A DNA stretch of 64,000 bases from Deltaproteobacteria bacterium (GTDB taxonomy: Bacteria; Myxococcota; JADLHZ01). The first letter of the stretch is position 1; each line of letters opens with the position of its first letter. Below the pieces are notes generated by a model, which worked only from the letters and a program-made list of their open reading frames with translations, was not told the DNA's origin and did not search any database. This document shows positions 1 through 8,268 of this stretch, in pieces. A program made the position numbers and the translations under genes. The stretch lies in contig JADLHZ010000108.1 in assembly GCA_020848545.1 (NCBI GenBank), forward strand, positions 1-64,000, in the 5' to 3' direction.

Positions 1-2
1 CC

Positions 3-1178
3 GAACGCGACTTGCCGATGAGCGTGGTCCTCGGCGGCACGGCGGCGCTCCTCGTCGGCCTCATCGCCGCCCCGATGCTCGGCATCAACGTGCTCTCCGG
101 CGTGCTGATCGTCCTGTTCGGCTTCTTCTTCGTCACGGTGTCGAGCCGCATCACCGGCGAAATCGGCTCATCGTCGAACCCGATCTCCGGGATGACCGTG
201 GCGACGCTGCTCATCACCTGCTTGCTCTTCTTGCTCATCGGTTGGACCGGCGTCGGCTACCGGGCGATGGCGCTGACGATGGCCGCGGTCGTGTGCGTGG
301 CGGCGTCGAACGGCGGCGCCACCTCGCAAGATCTGAAGACCGGCTTCCTCGTCGGCGCCACACCGAAGGCGCAGCAGCTCTCGCTCTTCGTCGGCGTCGT
401 CACGAGCGCGCTGGTCATCGGCTGGACGATGCTCGGCATCAACAAGGTCTACACGACCTATCCGCCGGTCGATCACGGGAGCTTTCGCGCCGAGGTGTCG
501 AAGAACACGCAGGAGCACGACGGCGCCACCTACTACGTGGCGAACGTGCTCGAGCCGACGGAGATCGCCGGAGGCGCCACGGTGCCGACGGGCCGCTACC
601 TCGCCACGGCTGAGGGCCAGCTGAAGTTCCTGATCGATCCCGGCATCGGCGGCACCGACACCGAGCGCGACGGAAAAAAACTGCCGAAGCTCGACGCCCC
701 CAAAGCGCGGCTCTTCTCGCTGATCGTCGACGGCATCCTCACCCAAAAGCTTCCGTGGGGCCTCGTGCTCGTCGGCGTCTTGCTCGCCCTGATGATGGAG
801 CTCGTCGGCGTCTCGGCGCTGCCCTTTGCGGTCGGCGTCTACTTGCCGATCTCCACGAGCGCCCCGATCTTCATTGGCGGCGTCATCCGCCACTACGTCG
901 ACAAGAAGCGTACCGCCTCGAAGAGCACGAGCGCAGTGCAGGCGCTCGAAGAATCGTCGGACGCATCGCCCGGGATGCTGATGGCGTCGGGCTTGATCGC
1001 CGGCGGCGCGATCGCGGGGCTCCTGCAAGCGCTGCTGCTCGGCATCGGCAAGGATGCAATGTTCGACTTTTCGCAGATCGCGCTCTTCGCCACCGAGAGC
1101 GACGTCTTTGCGATGGCGATGTTCTTGGTGATGGCGGGCGTCTTGTACTTCTACGGCAAACGCCCAGCGACCGCTTAG
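3..1178 (+). CDS. OPT family transporter, C-terminal part (5' end outside window)
   Basis: The reading frame is open from the first bases, so the gene begins upstream and only about 391 codons are visible; the TTG at 12 is probably internal. The protein is very hydrophobic, with roughly eight membrane segments. It has the conserved OPT-family stretch GEIGSSSNPISGMTVATLL at about residues 51-69, and a periplasmic or cytoplasmic loop rich in charged residues in the middle. OPT proteins are secondary transporters of oligopeptides or metal chelates in the inner membrane; the substrate cannot be told from sequence. Its TAG stop overlaps the stop of the convergent gene at 1175. Confidence 0.85.
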   Translation, partial: ERDLPMSVVLGGTAALLVGLIAAPMLGINVLSGVLIVLFGFFFVTVSSRITGEIGSSSNPISGMTVATLLITCLLFLLIGWTGVGYRAMALTMAAVVCVAASNGGATSQDLKTGFLVGATPKAQQLSLFVGVVTSALVIGWTMLGINKVYTTYPPVDHGSFRAEVSKNTQEHDGATYYVANVLEPTEIAGGATVPTGRYLATAEGQLKFLIDPGIGGTDTERDGKKLPKLDAPKARLFSLIVDGILTQKLPWGLVLVGVLLALMMELVGVSALPFAVGVYLPISTSAPIFIGGVIRHYVDKKRTASKSTSAVQALEESSDASPGMLMASGLIAGGAIAGLLQALLLGIGKDAMFDFSQIALFATESDVFAMAMFLVMAGVLYFYGKRPATA

Positions 1179-2017
1179 CGGCGGCCCGGAACACCTTCGA
1201 GCACCACGCCGCCCGAGCCGACCGAGTTGATCTCGACCGTGACCGGCACAGTGAAGGTGACCTTGGCGAGCTCGTTCAACATCTTGGTGAGTGCGGTCAA
1301 CCCCGCCCAGCCGATGCCAGCTTTGGTCGCTTCGTAGTCGACGATGATCTTGTTGCCCTCGACGCGAACGTCTTCGACGTGGGTGTCGAGCTTGTAGCGC
1401 TGCAGGTCGTGCTGGCCATCGTTGTTGCGCAGGATCGCCTTCAGCATGTCCTTCGGCGGCGTCTTCTGCACGACGACCAAGGACACTTTGTAACCCTTCA
1501 GCTCCGCGACGTCGTCTCCGAGCAGGCGGAAGATCTGCGTCATCATGTTGACGCGACCGCCGACGAGCGACTTACCGGTCATGTCGAGCTTGACCTTGAC
1601 CGATTTCGTCGCGGGATCGAGCGTCGTCGTGCAGTTGTCGGGATCGAAGCCGGCTTGAGTCAACGTCTTGATGCCCTGAATGTTCGCCTGCGCCATGAGG
1701 AGGTCGAACGCGCGCTCGGCGGTCATGGGCTTCGGCGAAGCGCCCGCGGCGTTGCCGGCGGCGGCCAGTCCGTTTGACGCGTTCCCGAGCATCTCCTTGA
1801 AGACGGCCTTCACGAGCGCGGCTTGCTCGTTCGTCATGCCGGCCATGCCCGGGACCTTCTTGTTCTCGAACGCGGCGTCGACCTTCTTCGGGTCGGCCTT
1901 CGCCAAGTTCGGCATGTGTGTTTCGACGATCTCTTCGGCCGCCTTCGCTTCTGCCGGCGTCGTGTCGCCGAGCGAGACGGAGATCTGGGCAGCTTGGGTC
2001 TTCAAGGTGATGCTCAT
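1175..2017 (-). CDS. Unknown protein, 280 aa
   Basis: No family recognised. The protein has no signal peptide or membrane segment and looks soluble. The N-terminal half is Ala/Lys-rich and probably helical; the C-terminal half (about residues 130-280) alternates hydrophobic residues in a beta-like pattern. Its ATG overlaps the stop of the SCP2-like gene by four bases (2014-2017), so the two are probably translated together. That coupling hints at a shared lipid-related role, but this is inference only. Coding is well supported by the uninterrupted frame, the codon usage like its neighbours, and the tight packing. Confidence 0.7.
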   Translation of the reverse strand: MSITLKTQAAQISVSLGDTTPAEAKAAEEIVETHMPNLAKADPKKVDAAFENKKVPGMAGMTNEQAALVKAVFKEMLGNASNGLAAAGNAAGASPKPMTAERAFDLLMAQANIQGIKTLTQAGFDPDNCTTTLDPATKSVKVKLDMTGKSLVGGRVNMMTQIFRLLGDDVAELKGYKVSLVVVQKTPPKDMLKAILRNNDGQHDLQRYKLDTHVEDVRVEGNKIIVDYEATKAGIGWAGLTALTKMLNELAKVTFTVPVTVEINSVGSGGVVLEGVPGRR

Positions 2018-2370
2018 GAGGTCGATCCTTTCAGGAATTCAGAGAGCGTGAAGAAGAGCGACGCGTCGCCCTCGTGCGTGAAGCGGCCGTCTTGCATGGC
2101 CGCGGGAACGTCGAGCGTGCCGGAGAGCAAGCGCGCGAAGTCGTCGGCGCTGAGGCCGATGACGAGCGCACCGTGGGCTGAGCCGGCTTTCACCGTGCCC
2201 GCGGCGAGATCGACGGACCAGGCGCCGCCGCCCTCACCGCCGAGAACGAAGCCGATGGTGCCGAGCGCCCGTTTTCCGCCGCCGAACAACGCCGGCAACG
2301 CAGCGACGAAGAAGTCCTTCGCCGTGTACCGGTTCGTCGTGTGATTCGCTCTCAGGGCAACGAGGCGCAT
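2014..2370 (-). CDS. SCP2 sterol-transfer-like protein
   Basis: This 118-residue protein looks like a stand-alone SCP2 domain. It has a Gly-rich turn (GGEGGGAWSVDL) followed by alternating strands, an AALVIGLSADDFARLLSG-type segment, and the closing pattern in which a small cavity-lining helix follows DASLFF. SCP2 domains bind hydrophobic ligands such as fatty acyl chains. It lies 64 bases downstream of rlmN and overlaps the next gene by an ATGA. The first 15 or so residues are less convincing, so the true start may lie slightly inside. Confidence 0.7.
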   Translation of the reverse strand: MRLVALRANHTTNRYTAKDFFVAALPALFGGGKRALGTIGFVLGGEGGGAWSVDLAAGTVKAGSAHGALVIGLSADDFARLLSGTLDVPAAMQDGRFTHEGDASLFFTLSEFLKGSTS

Positions 2371-2434
2371 TCGACGGCGTTATCGGGGCCCTCTCGACCC
2401 CGGTTCCTCGATCTTCGCTCGCTTCTGGGTCCTT

Positions 2435-3487
2435 TTAGAGCATCTGAGCCGCAGCGCCGGCGAGCTGCCCGCACGCGGCGCCGACGTCGGAGCCGCCGCT
2501 GTAGCGCCGGTGGGTCGGGAAGCCTTTGTCGTGGAGCGCTTGGCGAAACACGCGCTCTTTGTCTTCACTAACGCGTTCAAACGAGTCTTTGTCGATCGCG
2601 TTGTACGCGATGACGCTGATCCGCGGCTTCTTGCCGGTCTTCGCGACGAAGTCTTTCGCACGCGCGGCCAACGCGCGCGCGTCGTCGTGTGAGTCGTTGA
2701 CCCCTTCGAGCAGCGTCACCGCCCACATCGGCGCGAGCTTCGTCTTCAGCGCGTGCTCGGCGGCCGCCGCGAGCACTTCGTCGAGCGCGTGCGCGCGTTC
2801 GATAGGCATGATCGTCTTGCGCACGCCGCTCTGCGCGCTCCCGAACGAGAGGCCCAAGCGCACCCGCGGCGCTTCGTTCGCGAGGCGGAGGATCCCGGGC
2901 GTGAGCCCCGAGGTGCAGACGGTGATGTTGCGGCCGTCGATCTGCGGGCCGCAGGGATCGCTCAAGACGGCGATCGCTTGCAACACGCGATCGAGGTTCG
3001 CCATCGGCTCGCCCATGCCTTGAAAGACGACGCCGTGCACGCGCTGCCCGGGCACCAGCGTGCGGCGCACGATGCGCACCTGCTCGACGATCTCCCACGC
3101 CTCCAAGTTGCGGATGAGCCCGAGGCGACCGGTAGCGCAGAACGCACACGCGAGCGCGCAGCCGATCTGCGAGCTGACGCAGGCGCTGAAGCGATTCTGA
3201 TTCTCGAGCGGGATGCGCACGGTCTCGATCGTCTTCTCATCGGCCGTCTGCAACGCGAATTTCACGAAGGGATCGAGCGCGCTGCGCCGTTCCTCCTTCG
3301 TCGCGAGCGCCGGCACGTGCGCGCTTTGCTGCAACGCCTCGCGCGTCTTGCGGCTCACCCCCGAACGCGGCGCGAGCACGTCCTCGTCACGGTGCACAGC
3401 GGCGACGATCTTCCGCGCCTCATCGAGCGTACACCCGGGCACGCGCTCCAGAAGCTGCTGCGGGGTGACGGCTTGAAGGGCGATCAT
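2435..3487 (-). CDS. rlmN: 23S rRNA (adenine2503-C2)/tRNA methyltransferase
   Basis: RlmN is a radical SAM enzyme that methylates C2 of A2503 in 23S rRNA and A37 in some tRNAs. The cluster motif CxxxCxxC is present at Cys110, Cys114 and Cys117, followed by GRLGLIRN. The GMGEPMANLDRV motif and the ITVCTSGLTPGI strand are also typical. Cys339 near the C-terminus (GAACGQL) matches the methyl-carrying cysteine of the family. Length (350 aa from the ATG at 3487) is normal. An ATG seven codons upstream is possible, but its residues (CYAAPA) do not look conserved. Confidence 0.95.
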   Translation of the reverse strand: MIALQAVTPQQLLERVPGCTLDEARKIVAAVHRDEDVLAPRSGVSRKTREALQQSAHVPALATKEERRSALDPFVKFALQTADEKTIETVRIPLENQNRFSACVSSQIGCALACAFCATGRLGLIRNLEAWEIVEQVRIVRRTLVPGQRVHGVVFQGMGEPMANLDRVLQAIAVLSDPCGPQIDGRNITVCTSGLTPGILRLANEAPRVRLGLSFGSAQSGVRKTIMPIERAHALDEVLAAAAEHALKTKLAPMWAVTLLEGVNDSHDDARALAARAKDFVAKTGKKPRISVIAYNAIDKDSFERVSEDKERVFRQALHDKGFPTHRRYSGGSDVGAACGQLAGAAAQML

Positions 3488-3559
3488 GGCGGGCGCGGCG
3501 TAGCACAACGAAGCGAGGATTGGCGAACGGGAAAATCCATCACTCCGCGCGAGCGGGAC

Positions 3560-5293
3560 CTATTTCTCCAACCGCTTCACCGCGGAGTTCTTGAAGTTGC
3601 TCCCGGCGTTCGCGGCGACCTTCTCGAAGAGCGCCCGCGCCTCGGCGATCTTGCCCTGCTGCGCCAGGAGGTCGGCGGCCCAGTACTGGGCGTCGTCGGT
3701 GCGGCCGTGGTCCGGGTAGTTCTTGATGAAGCTCAGGTACTCGGGGAGCGCGTTCGGCAAGCCCAAGTGGCGCTCGGCGTCGCAGATCATGAACTGCGCG
3801 TCGCCGTCGAGCGGAGCCTGCAGTTTTTTGGCCGACTGCAGCACCTGGCGATACTTGCCGGCGCTGTACGCTTCGACGAGCGCGTCGCGGTCCGGGCTCG
3901 CCACGATCTTTGGCTCGTTCTTCTTTGGCGCAGGCGCGGGCGTCGCTTCTTGTGACGCCGGCGCCGGCAAGGGCGGGATCTCTTGCGACGCCGCTTGTGC
4001 CATCTCGGTCGGCAGAGAGGCTGGGGCACTGGTCGGCTCCGAGGCGGGCTCACCCACGGCTTGCGACGCCGGCGCGCTCGCAGGCAACGACGCCGGCTCG
4101 GTCACGGTGTGCTCGTCGACCGGCGTGGGCCCGCGCAGCGACAACGCCACGAGCGCCGTGAGCAGCACGCCGGCGAAGAAGCCCGCGCCGGCGCCGAGCT
4201 GAAACGCGCGCTCCTTGATCGTGGTCCGCCAGCTCGCCTTCGGCTCGTCGGACAACACGGCCGCTGGCGCGATCGTCTTGGTGAACGCCGCGACTTGCGG
4301 CAGCGATCGGCGCGCCACGCTGCCGGCCGGCGCAGCGATCGGTGTTTGCCCCGCAGCGGGCACGGGTGCAGGCACGGGCGCGGGCGCGGTGCCGGCGTTG
4401 GCGAGCGTCGGCGCGTCGCCGAGCTGCGCAATACTCTTTTGCACCTCGTCGTCGTCGAAGAGCACGCGCCAGAGGTTCTCTTCGGTGCGCTTCAACGCAA
4501 CGCCCGAGAGCACCTCGCGCATCTGCGGATACTCGGCGAGGATCGGCGAGAACAACTCCTTGCTGAACCACAGCGTCGTCGTCTGGCCGATGCTCCACAC
4601 GCTCGCCGAGCGCTTCAGATCCTTCAGCATCGCCATCTCGCCGAAGAAACCGCCGGCCGAGATGCGCGCGACCTCTTTGTCTTCTTTCTCTTGCAGCGTG
4701 ACCTTCACTTGCCCTTCGACGAGCAAGTAGCAGCCGTCGCCGTCGTCGCCCTGCTTGATGATGCGCTCGCCGTCCTGGAAGTTCTTGTTGTCGGCGATCG
4801 CCGCGATCTTGCCGATGCCGGTGTCGTCCAAGGCTTGCAGCGCGCGGTTGTCGCGTTGAAAGCGCTTCAACACGGCGTGGAAGAACACGTGGGTCGGCGA
4901 CGCGGCCGTGAGATCGGCGCCGCTGGCCTCCTCTTCGGCGCCGAGCGGCGCGTCGAACGCGATCGACGGCATCGCGCTTTGCAGCTTCGACAGCGTCATC
5001 GGCTCGACGACGATGTTGATCCCGGGCTCTTCGTGCTGGCCCTCGTGCTCGATGAGCAGCACGATCTCGGTGCCGGGCGACTGGCTGCGCACCATGCGCG
5101 CGATGTTGTCGCCGGAGAGGCCCGGGAGGACCAGGCTGCAGATGACGACGTCCGGCATCTCTTCGAAGAAGCGCGCAAATGCGTCGCCGCCGTCCGGAGT
5201 CGCGACGACGTCGAAGCCCGCGCTATGGAGATCGGAAACCGCTTGCTTCAAGCGCTGCGTGTTGCCGTGCGCGATGAGCACCTTGAGCGCCAT
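3560..5293 (-). CDS. Degenerate receiver + cyclic-nucleotide-binding domain + TM + TPR-like protein
   Basis: Four parts are visible in 577 residues. Residues 1-118 form a receiver-like fold, but the phospho-acceptor Asp is replaced by Ser53 (ICSLVLPG) and the usual acidic pair near residue 9 is His-Gly, so it should not be phosphorylated in the usual way. Residues about 160-280 are a cNMP/Crp-type sensor with an FGEMAMLKDLKRSASV phosphate-binding cassette. A Pro/Ala-rich linker leads to one membrane segment near 368-390, then an Ala/Pro/Glu-rich stretch and a TPR-like helical C-terminus (470-577). It probably senses a cyclic nucleotide in the cytoplasm and presents a periplasmic TPR domain. 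It lies 39 bases downstream-side of the exporter gene, on the same strand. Confidence 0.8.
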   Translation of the reverse strand: MALKVLIAHGNTQRLKQAVSDLHSAGFDVVATPDGGDAFARFFEEMPDVVICSLVLPGLSGDNIARMVRSQSPGTEIVLLIEHEGQHEEPGINIVVEPMTLSKLQSAMPSIAFDAPLGAEEEASGADLTAASPTHVFFHAVLKRFQRDNRALQALDDTGIGKIAAIADNKNFQDGERIIKQGDDGDGCYLLVEGQVKVTLQEKEDKEVARISAGGFFGEMAMLKDLKRSASVWSIGQTTTLWFSKELFSPILAEYPQMREVLSGVALKRTEENLWRVLFDDDEVQKSIAQLGDAPTLANAGTAPAPVPAPVPAAGQTPIAAPAGSVARRSLPQVAAFTKTIAPAAVLSDEPKASWRTTIKERAFQLGAGAGFFAGVLLTALVALSLRGPTPVDEHTVTEPASLPASAPASQAVGEPASEPTSAPASLPTEMAQAASQEIPPLPAPASQEATPAPAPKKNEPKIVASPDRDALVEAYSAGKYRQVLQSAKKLQAPLDGDAQFMICDAERHLGLPNALPEYLSFIKNYPDHGRTDDAQYWAADLLAQQGKIAEARALFEKVAANAGSNFKNSAVKRLEK

Positions 5294-5332
5294 GGTTCAG
5301 AACAGGGATTCCACACCGGCGCCGAGTGTCAA

Positions 5333-7699
5333 TTAATTCCTGTCGGCGCCGGCGAAGGCGACCACCCATACCAGCGCGAAAAACAACGACAATCCGAGCC
5401 CGACCACGACCGCGACGCCGAGCGCTTCGATCTCGGACAGTGGTACGGCGAGCAGCGCCGAAAAGCCCGCGAGTGTCGTCAGCGTGCTCGCAAAGAGCGG
5501 CCGTAGGTGCGCGCCCAAGAGCTCCGTCGCCGAGCGTCGATACGCCGCGTGCGCGACGAGGTACACCGTCGCGTCGACGCCGATGCCGAGCACGAAAGGA
5601 AAGACGAGCACCGTCACCAGGGTGAGCCGCACGTGTAGCAAGCCGAGCGCGAACCACAGGCTCGTGAACACGAGGAGCAGCGCGCAAATGGCGATGAGCG
5701 CTTCACGCATGCCGATGCGGGCGATGACCAGCGCCGCCATGACGCCGAGCAACGCGAGCAAGGTGAGCTGCGCCGCGTCTTTTGGCAGCAGCCGCTCGAG
5801 CTCGCGATCGACGAGCAGCGGCCCCGCGAGCTCCACCGTCGCGTCTTCGATCTTAGTCGCAACGACGACGTGCCGCACGCGCGCGATCGCCGCGTCCGCA
5901 TCGCCGTCCTTCACGAAGAACGACACGAGCGCGGTGCCATCGTCGTAGGCCGCGCGGTCGGAGAAGAAGCGGGTAAACGTCGGCATCGGCGCTTCGGACA
6001 CGGTCAACGCCTTCAAGCGCTCGAGCCCGGCCGCGAACGCCGCCGTGTCGAAGCCTTCGGCCGCGATCGCCGCTTCGAGATCGCGCGCGACGATCGCCGG
6101 TGGCCGCGCGGCATAGAGCGCACGGGCGGCGGCGAGATCCGACTTCGTCGGCGCCGCCAGCGCGAAGCCTTCGACGGCGACGGACTTCTCGGCGGCGAGC
6201 GCGCGCTGCAAGGTGCGCTGCGCCCTCGCGGCCGCGTCGCGATCCTTCGCTTCGATCAACAAGAACGCGTGGCGCGACGACGCACCGAACGCCTTCTCGA
6301 AGGTCGCTTGGCCCTTGGCGCCGGCAAAGCTCGGATCGATGAGCGCGGAGAACCCGAACGCGTGCTCGGGCGGCTTGCCGAGAAAGAAGAGGACGACGAC
6401 GACGCCGACAGCGATCGCCATGAGCACCTGCGGCGGCAGCGCGCCAAGGGTCAGGCCGAAGCGCTCGATGAGGCCGCGCCGCGGATGATCTTTCGGCCAG
6501 CCGCGCGCCAGCCGGCCGCCGAGCGAGAAGCCGAGCGGCAAGACGGTGAACATGGCGATCGTGTTCGCGGCGACGCCGAGCGCGAGCAGCGCCCCGAACT
6601 GTCGGAACGCCCGCACCTCGGCCGTCGTGAACGCCAGGAAGCCGAGGAGCGCCGCCAACGCCGCGGTGGCGATCGGCTTCTTGACGCGCGCGAACGCTTC
6701 TTTCAGACGCGCCTGGAACGGCTGCTTCGAGCTCGTTTCTTTGAGCGCGGCGAACGCCTGCACGCCGGCGTCGATGCCGACCGCGGGCAGGATCGACGCA
6801 GCGCTGACCGCGAGGATCTGCAGCTCGCCAAAGAGCAGGCTCGCCGCACCGAGCGTCCAAGCCGCGGCCGCAGCGAGCGCGAGCGCGATGGCGATGAGCG
6901 CGCCGATGTCACGGAAGAGAAAGAGCCCGACGAGCACGACGAGGCCAATCGACAGCGCGCCGCTCAACGCGAGGCCGCTCTGCAAACGCCGTTGGTACTC
7001 TGCGGCGAAGATGTGCGGGCCCGTCGCAGTCACGGTCACTCCGCGAGGCAACAGTTGGTCTCGCAGGCTCTCGACTGTCGCGAAGAGCTTGCGCGCGGTG
7101 TCGGCGTCGCTCGCGGGCTTCTTCGGCTTCACGAAGACGCACGCGATCGCCGGCTCACCGACGAGCACGTAGCCGGTCGTGAAGTCGATCTTCGTCGTCG
7201 CACTGGCGAGGGTCGACGAGAGCAGCTCGACGAGACCGAGCGGATCCTTCAGCGCCTGCGCCATCATCGCCGAGCCGCCCGGCAGCACCGCGCGTGCTCG
7301 CAACGCCTGCGCCCGATCGCGCAGCCCTTCCGGACTCACGCGCCGGATGAACGCCTCTTGCGCATTCGCCGCGAGCAGCGGGTAGGCCAAGCCGAGCAAT
7401 TGCTCCGCCTCGTCCTCGGCCGCTTTGTACGCGACGGCTTCGACCTCGGGCATCCGCTGGAAACGCGACGCGACCTCACCGATCGTCCACAGCTGACTTT
7501 CGAGCGTGCCCTCGATCATCACGAGCACGATCTCCTGGCGTTCGAGCACGCCGGCGAGCTTCTTGAACGCGCGGGCGTCGGCGCTGCGATCCGGGAGCGC
7601 CGCGTGCGGGCGCATGTCGAAGCGCAGGCCGAAGACCGCGGGCAGGAGCACGGCCGAGAGCACGACGATCGCGAGCCGGACGAGGTTGCCGCGGGTCAT
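5333..7699 (-). CDS. MMPL/RND-type lipid exporter of the polyene-like cluster
   Basis: About 788 residues from the ATG at 7699, which overlaps the stop of the LolA-like gene by four bases; a longer reading of the frame would add an Arg-rich leader that is not credible. The layout is that of an RND/MMPL permease: one N-terminal membrane helix, a large periplasmic domain, a bundle of five helices, then the same again. Such proteins export lipids or polyene pigments, and paired with a LolA-like carrier they are typical of aryl-polyene and xanthomonadin clusters. It is the last gene of the unit running from 15687. Confidence 0.85.
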   Translation of the reverse strand: MTRGNLVRLAIVVLSAVLLPAVFGLRFDMRPHAALPDRSADARAFKKLAGVLERQEIVLVMIEGTLESQLWTIGEVASRFQRMPEVEAVAYKAAEDEAEQLLGLAYPLLAANAQEAFIRRVSPEGLRDRAQALRARAVLPGGSAMMAQALKDPLGLVELLSSTLASATTKIDFTTGYVLVGEPAIACVFVKPKKPASDADTARKLFATVESLRDQLLPRGVTVTATGPHIFAAEYQRRLQSGLALSGALSIGLVVLVGLFLFRDIGALIAIALALAAAAAWTLGAASLLFGELQILAVSAASILPAVGIDAGVQAFAALKETSSKQPFQARLKEAFARVKKPIATAALAALLGFLAFTTAEVRAFRQFGALLALGVAANTIAMFTVLPLGFSLGGRLARGWPKDHPRRGLIERFGLTLGALPPQVLMAIAVGVVVVLFFLGKPPEHAFGFSALIDPSFAGAKGQATFEKAFGASSRHAFLLIEAKDRDAAARAQRTLQRALAAEKSVAVEGFALAAPTKSDLAAARALYAARPPAIVARDLEAAIAAEGFDTAAFAAGLERLKALTVSEAPMPTFTRFFSDRAAYDDGTALVSFFVKDGDADAAIARVRHVVVATKIEDATVELAGPLLVDRELERLLPKDAAQLTLLALLGVMAALVIARIGMREALIAICALLLVFTSLWFALGLLHVRLTLVTVLVFPFVLGIGVDATVYLVAHAAYRRSATELLGAHLRPLFASTLTTLAGFSALLAVPLSEIEALGVAVVVGLGLSLFFALVWVVAFAGADRN

Positions 7700-8268
7700 T
7701 TGTCGATGTCGAAGGTGCCGGGGGGAACGACCGCGTCGCACGCGTCGAGCACGATGACGCTCCTATCGCCGTTCTTCTCGGCGAGCTCGAGCGACTTCGG
7801 CGCCGCGCTTCCGTTTCTTGGCGCGACGCCGAGGCGGATCTCGTCGAGAAACTGAAACGCGTCGCCCTTCGGCTTCAACACGAGCGTCGTCGCGTCGGAG
7901 CAGGCGAGCGAGAACTCCTTCTCGAGCTCCTTCAGCTTGCCGACGAAGAGGCCGGAGAACGCGCCGAGGAACGCGTTGACCTTCGGCAGCTTGTCGAGCG
8001 GCAGCGTGTCGACGTCGCCACCGTTCTTCATCTTGGCGACGCCGTCTTTGACGACGAAGGCCGACCCGGACGGCGCCAGCGTGTCGAAGCGCAGGCTGCC
8101 GGCGCTCGTCACCCACAGCTCGCCATGCGACTGCATCTTCTTCTTGAACAGCTTCGACGTCTTCGTCTGCGTGTAGCGGCAGTGCACCTGCGGCTGCGTG
8201 CTCAACGACGAGGCGATCCCCTTCGCATCGCAAGTGCCGGCCGCGACCAACAGAACGAGCGCGATCAT
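7696..8268 (-). CDS. LolA-like periplasmic lipid carrier
   Basis: 190 residues with a short signal peptide ending near AAGTCDA. The body has the LolA look: an early VHCRYTQTKTSKLFKK strand with basic residues, then LWVTSAGSLRFD, and repeated antiparallel strands. LolA-fold proteins ferry lipids across the periplasm; those beside MMPL exporters in polyene clusters are thought to accept the exported product. The ATG at 8268 overlaps the upstream stop by four bases, and its own stop overlaps the exporter start by four bases, so all three are translationally coupled. Confidence 0.8.
   Translation of the reverse strand: MIALVLLVAAGTCDAKGIASSLSTQPQVHCRYTQTKTSKLFKKKMQSHGELWVTSAGSLRFDTLAPSGSAFVVKDGVAKMKNGGDVDTLPLDKLPKVNAFLGAFSGLFVGKLKELEKEFSLACSDATTLVLKPKGDAFQFLDEIRLGVAPRNGSAAPKSLELAEKNGDRSVIVLDACDAVVPPGTFDIDK

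Noticed and set aside
2384-2402. Short hairpin (CGGGG ... CCCCG) between rlmN and the SCP2 gene
   Set aside because: Only a 5-bp stem with a 9-base loop and no T-run; expected by chance in such GC-rich DNA.
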